5,507 nucleotides of DNA from assembly GCA_900767075.1 (NCBI GenBank), contig CAAFXX010000185.1:1-5507 (forward strand), given 5' to 3'. This document shows positions 1-5,507 of the stretch, piece after piece. The position numbers were made by a program, and so were the translations under genes. The stretch's first letter is position 1. Every line of letters begins with the position of its first letter. This DNA comes from Bacteroidales bacterium. Its GTDB lineage: Bacteria > Bacteroidota > Bacteroidia > Bacteroidales > Muribaculaceae. The notes under the pieces are model-generated. The model searched no databases, was not told where the DNA came from, and saw only the letters and a list, made by a program, of their open reading frames with translations.

Positions 1-10
1 AGATTCTTTA

Positions 11-30
11 TTAAACGTAAATTAGTTTAA
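11..30. repeat. Short AT-rich inverted repeat
   Basis: TTAAAC at 11-16 is the reverse complement of GTTTAA at 25-30, with an 8-base spacer. The right arm also lies inside the palindrome GTTTAAAC (25-32). It could be an operator-like site, the tail of a terminator for a gene left of the window, or chance in AT-rich DNA. The arms are only six bases and have no G/C clamp or T-run, so a strong terminator is unlikely. The rest of 1-81 holds no gene that I can support. Confidence 0.25.
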
Positions 31-81
31 ACAACTTCAATGTCTTCATTACGCAGATAGGCTATCCGAGGTCAAAAAAAT

Positions 82-369
82 TTGCATATATCAACATCGT
101 TTCGCAACTCCGCCGCTGTGCCGGAATCATATCCGTCAGAAAAGAAAGACACATATCGGCAATTCCCGGACCTTGAAGATTTGTTGAATTGGGGACGATA
201 TTGCACTCATATCGGATTCCAGGATGAATTTACGCGCCGCATCCAGTCTTTTGAAACGGCGGCTTTTCATGGAACATATATGTTCACGGAGCATAACCCG
301 CAATATTCCACGGAGCTTGTGTTGGGGTGGAGAGCAAAACCGGGGGGAGAGTTTTTGTGTTATAATTGA
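82..369 (+). CDS. Unrecognised 95-aa reading frame; possible 5' part of the next gene
   Basis: I recognise no family. The frame is open from an in-frame TAG at 58-60 to TGA at 367-369. The only plausible start is TTG at 82, with a GAGG at 68-71 as a possible ribosome site; the first in-frame ATG is far inside, at codon 67. The product is soluble, with no signal peptide or membrane segment. Its middle looks protein-like (FPDLEDLLNWGRYC, then FQDEFTRRIQSFE), and its end has a strand-like pattern (TELVLGWRAKP) just before a six-G run at 342-347. Skipping one base in that run would carry the reading into the frame of the 440-1048 gene with no stop, giving about 321 residues. So this may be a small independent gene, or the N-terminal part of a frameshifted gene that also lacks a normal start. 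The reverse-strand reading over the same stretch looks like non-coding shadow. Confidence 0.4.
   Translation: MHISTSFRNSAAVPESYPSEKKDTYRQFPDLEDLLNWGRYCTHIGFQDEFTRRIQSFETAAFHGTYMFTEHNPQYSTELVLGWRAKPGGEFLCYN
342..347 (+). other. Six-G homopolymer at a candidate frameshift point
   Basis: Six consecutive G residues lie near the end of the 82-369 reading frame. With six Gs the frame stops nine codons after AKP, at 367. With five Gs it would continue as KPGESFCVIIETGG and run on through position 440 into the two-helix membrane protein. Homopolymer slippage, assembly error, a true inactivating mutation and phase variation all fit what is visible. A shift by chance into an open frame is also possible, because only about 33 codons separate the run from the downstream ATG. 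Confidence 0.4.
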
Positions 370-439
370 AACGGGAGGACGGCATGTTTGCAATGGAGAG
401 AGTGCCTTCCGGTTTGTCCACTATGAAAAGCATACCACT

Positions 440-1048
440 ATGAAGGACGCATTACGAAAGAAGGTGGCGGAACATGATGTGCCGGGGGCACGAGCCATAA
501 TCATCCGCCTGATAACCGATAGCGCAGGGAAAAGAAGTTCCCTCGAGAGCGTGGCGTATGCCATTGAGAAATTACCCGATTTATTCGACGAGGATAACGG
601 CTCGATGCGCGGAATCACGGTAGCCGATAATTCTCCGGTGCTCCGTGAAACGATGTACACGGAGCTGGAAAACAATTTCTCGAGAGAGAAATTGAGCCTT
701 TATGCCGACCTTTGCGTGTCGGCGGAGATGGACCGCCGCGAGCATTGCACGGAAACGGGCGCCGACGGCGAGGCTGAAGCCGAGGCATACGAGATCAATG
801 CCATCGAAACGTCGATTGCCGAGGCAGACAATACCGGGGATGTAGAAGAACCGACAGCTCCTGACCCGGTAGCCGAAACCAGACGAAAAGGATCGCTTGC
901 CGGATGGATAATACTCGGAATCGGGGTCGTTCTCTCGATTGTGGGTCTATGCATATCGTTCAAGCTGCTTATGGGTATCGGCATCGGTGTACTGATGGTC
1001 GGCTCCATGACACTCTACCTCGATATCCAGAAACGTCAATACAGGTAA
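440..1048 (+). CDS. Unknown membrane protein: soluble domain, acidic linker, C-terminal two-helix hairpin
   Basis: I do not recognise a named family for this 202-residue product. Residues 1 to about 100 are soluble and mostly helical in character (LPDLFDEDNG at 45-54, NNFSREKLSLYADLC at 78-92). Residues 101-146 form an acidic linker with 15 Asp/Glu and no Lys/Arg. RRK at 148-150 then precedes two hydrophobic helices at about 154-173 and 176-195, separated by one Lys, and the chain ends in QKRQYR. Positive charges on both flanks predict a hairpin with both ends in the cytoplasm. There is no signal peptide. ATG at 440 was chosen because the in-frame extension back to ATG 224 reads like an out-of-frame shadow over 224-340. 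The part from about 341 to 439 could be genuine coding if the G-run at 342-347 is a frameshift. The stop lies 14 bases before the outer-membrane channel gene, so it is probably the first gene of the pump operon and could be an inner-membrane accessory or simply a co-transcribed neighbour. Confidence 0.75.
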   Translation: MKDALRKKVAEHDVPGARAIIIRLITDSAGKRSSLESVAYAIEKLPDLFDEDNGSMRGITVADNSPVLRETMYTELENNFSREKLSLYADLCVSAEMDRREHCTETGADGEAEAEAYEINAIETSIAEADNTGDVEEPTAPDPVAETRRKGSLAGWIILGIGVVLSIVGLCISFKLLMGIGIGVLMVGSMTLYLDIQKRQYR

Positions 1049-1062
1049 ACAGATACAAGGTT

Positions 1063-2463
1063 ATGAAAAGGTTGATTATAATGCTCGCAGTCCTCGTCGG
1101 GATAGCGGGTAATACCTATCCGGCAACCGTAGCGCCTCAGCTTTCCGATTCCATACCCAAGACCTGGAGCTATGAGTCGGACCATATATCCGTGCTGCCG
1201 AGCGACGACCGCTGGTGGAAAGTGTTCGACGATCCCGCCCTGACGGCTCTGATAAAAAGAGGCGAGGAAAATTCACTGAACCTCAGGCTCGCCATGCGCC
1301 GCATCGAGATGGCGCGGCAAAGCTGGCTCGCCGCCAAGGCGGGCTGGTTCCCTCAGCTCGGACTTACCGCAGGATGGACCAAGGAGCGGACATCGGGCGA
1401 CATGACCGGCGCAGGCAGACCTGCTAACATGAGCTATTTTCAGCTGGGTTTGAACTTCAGCTGGGAAATCGACGTCTTCGGACGGGTGGCAGCCGGAGTG
1501 AAAGAGGGAAAAGCCGCGTGGCAGTACAGCCGTGCGGAATATGCCGCGGCAATGATCTCGCTCTGCTCCAACATCGCGCAGGCATATGTCAACCTGCTGC
1601 TTGTCCACGCCGAGATAGGCGTCGCCGAGAAACAGATAGAGTCGCAGCAGAAGATCCATGCCATCACCGAAGCGCGTCACGAAGCCGGACTTGCCTCGAA
1701 ACTCGATGTGGAGCAGGCGCTCACCGTGCTGCTTTCCACGCAGGCGACCCTGCCGGCACTCAAGGCATCCGAAGCCTCCGCCCTCAACTCGCTGGCACTC
1801 CTTACCGGCTGCTATGCCGATTCAATCCGCGACGTGACCGACGTGCCGCGACCGCTTCCTAATCCGTTCGTAATGGTAAACACCGGCATACCCGCCGACC
1901 TTCTGAGAAGGCGTCCCGACATCATCGCCGCTGAATATGAGCTCGCCCAATACGCTGCGGCATTAGGCGTGGCGAAGAAAGATTTCCTGCCGGTACTTAC
2001 GCTCAACGGCTCGGTCGGCACCTCCGCCCACCGCATCGACGACCTCTTCACCGACCGGAGCTTCACATACTCCATCGCCCCGCAGCTGTCGTGGACCATC
2101 TTCGAGGGCCTGGCGCGCAACCGCCGTGTGGCGGAAGCCAAGGAACAGATGCTCGCCGGAATCGACAACTATAACCTCGCGGTCATGAACGCCGTGACGG
2201 AAGCCGATGACGCCGTGGCGTCGTACCGCTTTGCATTGGAGCGTATCGGACTCATAGCCAAGGTGCGCGACGCTTCCGCTGAATCCTTCGAACTTGCACT
2301 CGACCGTTACAAGCGTGGTCTGACGGCGTTCACCGACGTGATGAACGCCCAGATCAGCGTGCTTCAATATCAAAACGAATATCTTCAGGCAAAGGCAGCC
2401 GCACTCTCCGCCGTGATAAAGCTCTATGCAGCGGTAGCCGGAAGTCCTATAACATTAAAGTAA
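1063..2463 (+). CDS. RND efflux outer-membrane channel, NodT/OprM/TolC-like
   Basis: This 466-residue protein is the outer-membrane exit duct of a tripartite pump, working as a trimer that forms a beta-barrel and a periplasmic alpha-helical tunnel. Its length is usual for the family. Hallmarks are WWKVFDDPALTALI at 51-64, SWEIDVFGR at 133-141, IPADLLRRRPDIIAAE at 276-291 and, in the second repeat, LSWTIFEGLARNRRV at 342-356. The two halves, about 58-248 and 277-457, are the duplicated outer-membrane efflux protein (OEP) repeats, each with long Ala-rich helices. The start at 1063 gives a secretion signal, with MKR followed by a hydrophobic stretch to about residue 15; upstream in-frame starts would overlap the preceding gene's membrane helices. 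AAGG ends three bases before the ATG as a weak ribosome site. Unlike many NodT-type channels there is no lipobox: the first cysteine is residue 168, so signal peptidase I cleavage is expected. The adaptor gene begins 7 bases after the stop. Confidence 0.96.
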   Translation: MKRLIIMLAVLVGIAGNTYPATVAPQLSDSIPKTWSYESDHISVLPSDDRWWKVFDDPALTALIKRGEENSLNLRLAMRRIEMARQSWLAAKAGWFPQLGLTAGWTKERTSGDMTGAGRPANMSYFQLGLNFSWEIDVFGRVAAGVKEGKAAWQYSRAEYAAAMISLCSNIAQAYVNLLLVHAEIGVAEKQIESQQKIHAITEARHEAGLASKLDVEQALTVLLSTQATLPALKASEASALNSLALLTGCYADSIRDVTDVPRPLPNPFVMVNTGIPADLLRRRPDIIAAEYELAQYAAALGVAKKDFLPVLTLNGSVGTSAHRIDDLFTDRSFTYSIAPQLSWTIFEGLARNRRVAEAKEQMLAGIDNYNLAVMNAVTEADDAVASYRFALERIGLIAKVRDASAESFELALDRYKRGLTAFTDVMNAQISVLQYQNEYLQAKAAALSAVIKLYAAVAGSPITLK

Positions 2464-2470
2464 CACAGCC

Positions 2471-3601
2471 ATGACACTAACAAAAATATCAGCGGCAGGC
2501 GCCGCCGTGGGGCTCGCCATACTGACATTCTGCGCCGCGGGATGCCATAAAGATAAGAAGAACGGACAGGAGGAGATACAGCAGGTGAGCGTGGCGCTTC
2601 CTCTCGTCGACTCGGTGGTGCTCCACAAGTCATATCCAGGTTACATCAAGGCTCAGAACAGCGCCGACGTCATGGCACTTGTCAACGGGCGCATCCTCTC
2701 GCGCAATTATAAGGAGGGTGATTACGTGAGCAAGGGGCAGGTGCTCTTCATCATCGAATCGACCGACTACCGCGACGCCGTGCGGCAGGCGGAAGCCTCG
2801 CTGGCGACGGCTCGCAGCCAGTACGACTATAACTCGCGGCAATATCAGGCGATGAAAAAGGCATTGGAGGCGGATGCCGTCTCCGAGATGGAGGTGATAC
2901 AGTCGAAGAGCGCGATGGAGACCTCGGCTTCCGCCATAAAAAGTGCCGAGGCGGCATTACAGACCGCCCGCACGAACCTTTCGCACTGCACGGTGACGGC
3001 GCCCGTGTCGGGACACATAACCTCGCCCGACGTCACCCCCGGCAACTATGTCGCAGGCGCGGCGCAACCCGTGAAGCTCGCCTCCATCTACGACGACGCC
3101 GTGATGAAGGCGGTCTTCAACATCGACGAGACGCAATACCGCCTCATTTCCGACGGCAGGGCTGTGGAAGGCTCGCCGCTCTACCGCTCCGTGCCGCTTA
3201 TCTTCTCGCCGTCGCTGCCCGTATCGTTTACCGCCGACCTCTACTATACCTCGCCGGAAGTCGACGCCGCCAGCGGCACGCTGAAACTTGAAGGGAAAGT
3301 CGCCAACAAGGACAAGCTTCTGAAGGACGGCATGTTCGTCACCGTCAATCTTCCTTACGGAACGTCGCCCCATGCCATCCTCATCCGCGACGCATCGATC
3401 GCCAAGGACCAGCTCGGCAGCTACGTCTATGTGGTGAACGACAGCAACAAGGTGGTATATACGCCGATCAAGGTCGGCGAGCTGTATCAGGATACGCTCC
3501 GGATTGTGACCAAAGGGCTCACACCGAAGAGCCGTTACGTGACGGAGGCGCTCCTCAAGGTGCGCAACGGCGAGACTGTAAAACCATTGATGCAAAAGTA
3601 A
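2471..3601 (+). CDS. RND efflux periplasmic adaptor lipoprotein, AcrA/MexA-like (HlyD family)
   Basis: This 376-residue membrane fusion protein links the inner-membrane transporter to the outer-membrane channel. The signal peptide ends in AAGC, with Cys25 as the likely lipidated residue, so the mature protein is anchored to a membrane facing the periplasm. HKDKK after the cysteine lacks the acidic stretch associated with surface export of Bacteroidetes lipoproteins, which supports a periplasmic location. Domain order is typical: first lipoyl half at about 56-97 (including VNGRILSRNYKEGDYVSKGQ), alpha-helical hairpin at about 98-170 rich in Ala, Gln and Ser, second lipoyl half at about 171-206 (CTVTAPVSGHITSPDVTPG), beta-barrel at about 208-300 (including GTLKLEGKVAN and DGMFVTVNLPYG), and a membrane-proximal domain from about 301 to the end (AKDQLGSYVYVVND). 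All parts are present and intact. The ATG is 7 bases after the channel gene and the stop is 12 bases before the transporter gene, which implies co-translation from one mRNA. Confidence 0.97.
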   Translation: MTLTKISAAGAAVGLAILTFCAAGCHKDKKNGQEEIQQVSVALPLVDSVVLHKSYPGYIKAQNSADVMALVNGRILSRNYKEGDYVSKGQVLFIIESTDYRDAVRQAEASLATARSQYDYNSRQYQAMKKALEADAVSEMEVIQSKSAMETSASAIKSAEAALQTARTNLSHCTVTAPVSGHITSPDVTPGNYVAGAAQPVKLASIYDDAVMKAVFNIDETQYRLISDGRAVEGSPLYRSVPLIFSPSLPVSFTADLYYTSPEVDAASGTLKLEGKVANKDKLLKDGMFVTVNLPYGTSPHAILIRDASIAKDQLGSYVYVVNDSNKVVYTPIKVGELYQDTLRIVTKGLTPKSRYVTEALLKVRNGETVKPLMQK

Positions 3602-3613
3602 AAACCGATTGCC

Positions 3614-5507
3614 ATGTTCAGCAATTTCTTTATAAAACGGCCGATATTCGCCACCGTGATCGCCATATTGATGGTGATAGCGGGCCTCATGACCATGAGG
3701 ACGCTGCCGGTGTCGCAATATCCTGATATAACGCCTCCCACGGTGATGGTTTCCGCTTCATACCCCGGAGCGAGCGCCTCGACTGTGGCGCAGGCTGTGG
3801 GCATCCCTCTGGAGCAGCAGATCAATGGAGTGGAGGGAATGCTCTATATGAGCTCTTCATCGACTGATGACGGAGGTTACAGTCTGACTGTGACTTTTGA
3901 AAACGGCACGGATGTCGACCAGGCTGCGATCGATATCCAGAACCGTGTCAACATGGCGCAGGCGCAGTTGCCTGAAGCCGTGATTCAGGGAGGTGTCAAT
4001 GTCATGAAGCAATCGAGCAACCATGTGCTCTTCCTTACTCTCGACAGCGATGACCCGGAGCGTTACGACGCGCTTTACCTCACCAACTACGCGCAGCTGA
4101 ACATTGTCGATCCCCTTTCGCGTGTGAAAGGCGTCGGCGGTGTAGGCGCGTTCGGTTCAGGCGAATATTCGATGCGCATATGGCTCGATCCCGACAAGAT
4201 GCGGGCGCGCGGCATAACGCCGGCGGATGTGCGCGAGGCTGTCTCGGCGCAGAACATGCAGGTGTCGGCGGGTGCCGTCGGCACGGAGCCGTCGGGTGCC
4301 GACGACGAATTCAGCTATTCTTTGGTGGTGCAGGGACGACTGACGGAAGTCTCGCAGTTCGAGAACATCATATTGCGCACTGATGGCGAGGGGATACTTC
4401 GGCTGAAGGATGTGGCGCAGGTGGAGCTGGGAAGCGACTCTTATTCCGGAATTTCTCGCGTAAACGGCAAAGCGACGGCGCTGATCGGCGTCTCTCAGCT
4501 GCCGGGTGCCAACGCCCTTGAGGTTGCCGACGGTGCGCTCGCAGAGATGGAGCGCCTGAGCAAGTATTTCCCCGACGGCGTGCATTACAACGTGGTGATG
4601 AACTCTACCGATTATGTCCATAAGAGTATCGACGAAGTGCTCGTGACATTCCTCGAGACGTCGCTCATCGTGCTTGTGGTGATCATGATCTTCCTGCAGA
4701 ACTGGCGCGCTGTGATTATCCCGATGATAACCATTCCGGTGTCGCTGATAGCGACATTCGCGGTGATGAAGCTTCTCGGGTTCACCATCAATACCCTTAC
4801 GCACTTCGGTCTCGAGCTCGCCATCGCCATTGTGGTCGACGACGCCATCGTGGTGGTCGAGGACTGTATGCGACTGCTTGCCCAGGGAAAGCTCACGCGG
4901 GTGGAGGCGGCGCAGAAGGCGATGAAGGAGCTTACCGGACCTGTCGTGGGCGAGGTGCTCGTGCTTCTTTCGGTATTTATCCCTACGGCATTCGTGAGCG
5001 GCATAACCGGGCAGCTTTATAAGCAGTTCGCCCTCACTATCGCCATCTCCACGGCATTTTCTGGCTTCAACGCCCTGACCCTCACGCCGGCGCTCTGCGC
5101 CCTCTTCCTCAATCCTCCGAAGGAATCGAAGTTCTTCATATACCGCTGGTTCGACAAGTTCTGGAGCTGGTTCGAGGCGCTCTATACCCGCACCATCGGG
5201 CGTATGCTCCGCAAGCCGGTCGTATCGCTGCTCATATACGCCGCGATAGCCGTGGTGGCTTTCTGGGGCTTCCTCAGATGGCCGACGAGCTACATCCCTT
5301 CGGAAGACATGGGATATTTCATGACCTCCATCCAGCTGCCGCAGGGAGCGTCGCTGCAGCGCACCGACAAGGCTGTCAGCTCTATTCAGCAGGCCATCTC
5401 CAAGGAGATACCGGAAATCAAGGATGTGGTGAGCATGTCGGGAATGTCGTTCTTCGGCAACGGGTCGAACACAGGTATGCTAATGATCATGCTTCAGCCC
5501 TGGGACA
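3614..5507 (+). CDS. RND multidrug efflux transporter, AcrB/MexB-like (HAE1), 3' end missing
   Basis: This inner-membrane, proton-driven pump subunit works as a trimer. The first 631 residues are present; family members are about 1030-1050, so the window cuts it at about 60 percent with the frame still open. The N-terminus FFIKRPIFATVIAI and LPVSQYPDITPP match AcrB closely. The first periplasmic porter region spans about 30-340 (including GVGAFGSGEYSMRIW at 174-190), and helices 2-6 follow from about 343. Asp409-Asp410 in helix 4 (VVDDAIVVVED) match AcrB Asp407-Asp408, the proton-relay pair. GQLYKQFALTI at 466-476 and LTPALCALFL at 490-499 are typical. The second porter region starts near SYIPSEDMGYF at 559-569, and a switch-loop equivalent ends in GNGSNTG at 615-621. 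The partner Lys of helix 10 lies beyond the window. Unusual points are Glu401 in helix 4, Glu447 in helix 5 and replacement of most pocket phenylalanines, so the substrate cannot be inferred. ATG 3614 gives the canonical N-terminus. Confidence 0.97.
   Translation, partial: MFSNFFIKRPIFATVIAILMVIAGLMTMRTLPVSQYPDITPPTVMVSASYPGASASTVAQAVGIPLEQQINGVEGMLYMSSSSTDDGGYSLTVTFENGTDVDQAAIDIQNRVNMAQAQLPEAVIQGGVNVMKQSSNHVLFLTLDSDDPERYDALYLTNYAQLNIVDPLSRVKGVGGVGAFGSGEYSMRIWLDPDKMRARGITPADVREAVSAQNMQVSAGAVGTEPSGADDEFSYSLVVQGRLTEVSQFENIILRTDGEGILRLKDVAQVELGSDSYSGISRVNGKATALIGVSQLPGANALEVADGALAEMERLSKYFPDGVHYNVVMNSTDYVHKSIDEVLVTFLETSLIVLVVIMIFLQNWRAVIIPMITIPVSLIATFAVMKLLGFTINTLTHFGLELAIAIVVDDAIVVVEDCMRLLAQGKLTRVEAAQKAMKELTGPVVGEVLVLLSVFIPTAFVSGITGQLYKQFALTIAISTAFSGFNALTLTPALCALFLNPPKESKFFIYRWFDKFWSWFEALYTRTIGRMLRKPVVSLLIYAAIAVVAFWGFLRWPTSYIPSEDMGYFMTSIQLPQGASLQRTDKAVSSIQQAISKEIPEIKDVVSMSGMSFFGNGSNTGMLMIMLQPWD

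Noticed and set aside
18..25. TAAATTAG as a promoter -7 element
   Set aside because: It has one mismatch in the conserved core, and the upstream element would fall outside the window, so it cannot be judged.
361..368. TATAATTG as a promoter -7 element (one mismatch to TAnnTTTG)
   Set aside because: There is no TTG at the expected distance upstream, and the bases may be coding if the G-run frameshift is real.
136..393. 85-codon reverse-strand frame at the left end
   Set aside because: Its composition is unlike a protein and it has no start signal. The forward frame over the same bases looks more like coding sequence.
224..439. In-frame extension of the 202-residue protein back to ATG 224 (274 residues)
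   Set aside because: The part before about 340 reads like an Arg/Ser-rich shadow of the better-looking frame at 82-369, and it has no clear ribosome site. Only the stretch after the G-run might be coding, and that is treated as a frameshift finding.
904..1062. In-frame extension of the outer-membrane channel upstream of ATG 1063
   Set aside because: It overlaps the membrane-hairpin codons of the preceding gene and would bury the clear signal peptide that begins at 1063.
3602..3613. Possible terminator or promoter between adaptor and transporter
   Set aside because: The gap is only 12 bases and has no stem or promoter match; the same holds for the 7- and 14-base gaps before the adaptor and the channel.
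2957..3718. 253-codon open frame on the reverse strand across the adaptor gene
   Set aside because: It is rich in His, Arg and Gly, as is usual for antisense readings of GC-rich genes, and it runs across both the adaptor and the transporter start, which are certain.
4157..4804. 215-codon open frame on the reverse strand inside the transporter
   Set aside because: It is a His/Arg-rich antisense shadow of a highly conserved region, with no recognisable domain.
1..5507. CRISPR array, tRNA or rRNA gene, insertion sequence or phage element
   Set aside because: I saw no regularly spaced repeats, no tRNA-like TψC arm, no transposase or integrase, and no terminal repeats on either strand.

Overview
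The window is most likely chromosomal DNA of a Bacteroidales bacterium, with a Muribaculaceae-, Bacteroides- or Parabacteroides-like gut commensal as the best guess. The arguments are a tightly packed tripartite RND pump operon in the order outer-membrane factor, adaptor, transporter; start sites with weak or no Shine-Dalgarno sequences; and the style of the proteins. This placement is inferred from style and was not tested by a database search. The genes from about position 440 onward are moderately GC-rich with GC-ending codons. The first 400 bases or so are visibly richer in A+T.

Layout, all on the + strand: (1) 1-81 is AT-rich, with a small inverted repeat and no convincing gene. (2) 82-369 is an unrecognised 95-codon reading frame without an ATG start. 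(3) 440-1048 encodes an unrecognised 202-residue protein with a soluble N-terminal half, an acidic linker and a C-terminal two-helix membrane hairpin. A six-G run at 342-347 lies where items 2 and 3 could be joined into one longer reading frame by a single-base change, so they may be one gene that is broken or mis-sequenced. (4) 1063-2463 is a NodT/OprM/TolC-type outer-membrane efflux channel. (5) 2471-3601 is an AcrA/MexA-type lipoprotein adaptor. (6) 3614-5507 is the first 631 residues of an AcrB/MexB-type (HAE1) inner-membrane RND transporter, which runs off the right edge.

Genes 3 to 6 are separated by only 14, 7 and 12 bases, with no terminator between them, so they are very probably one transcript. 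Together 4 to 6 would form a proton-driven pump. The transporter takes substrate from the periplasm or outer leaflet of the inner membrane, the lipid-anchored adaptor bridges the periplasm, and the channel opens through the outer membrane. Gene 3 is the only unfamiliar part of the cluster and may be an inner-membrane accessory protein. No dedicated regulator lies in the window.

I do not see a clearly new biological system. The points most worth a second look are the G-run frameshift candidate, the unknown two-helix protein at the head of the pump operon, and sequence changes in the transporter: a depleted phenylalanine pocket and two extra membrane glutamates.
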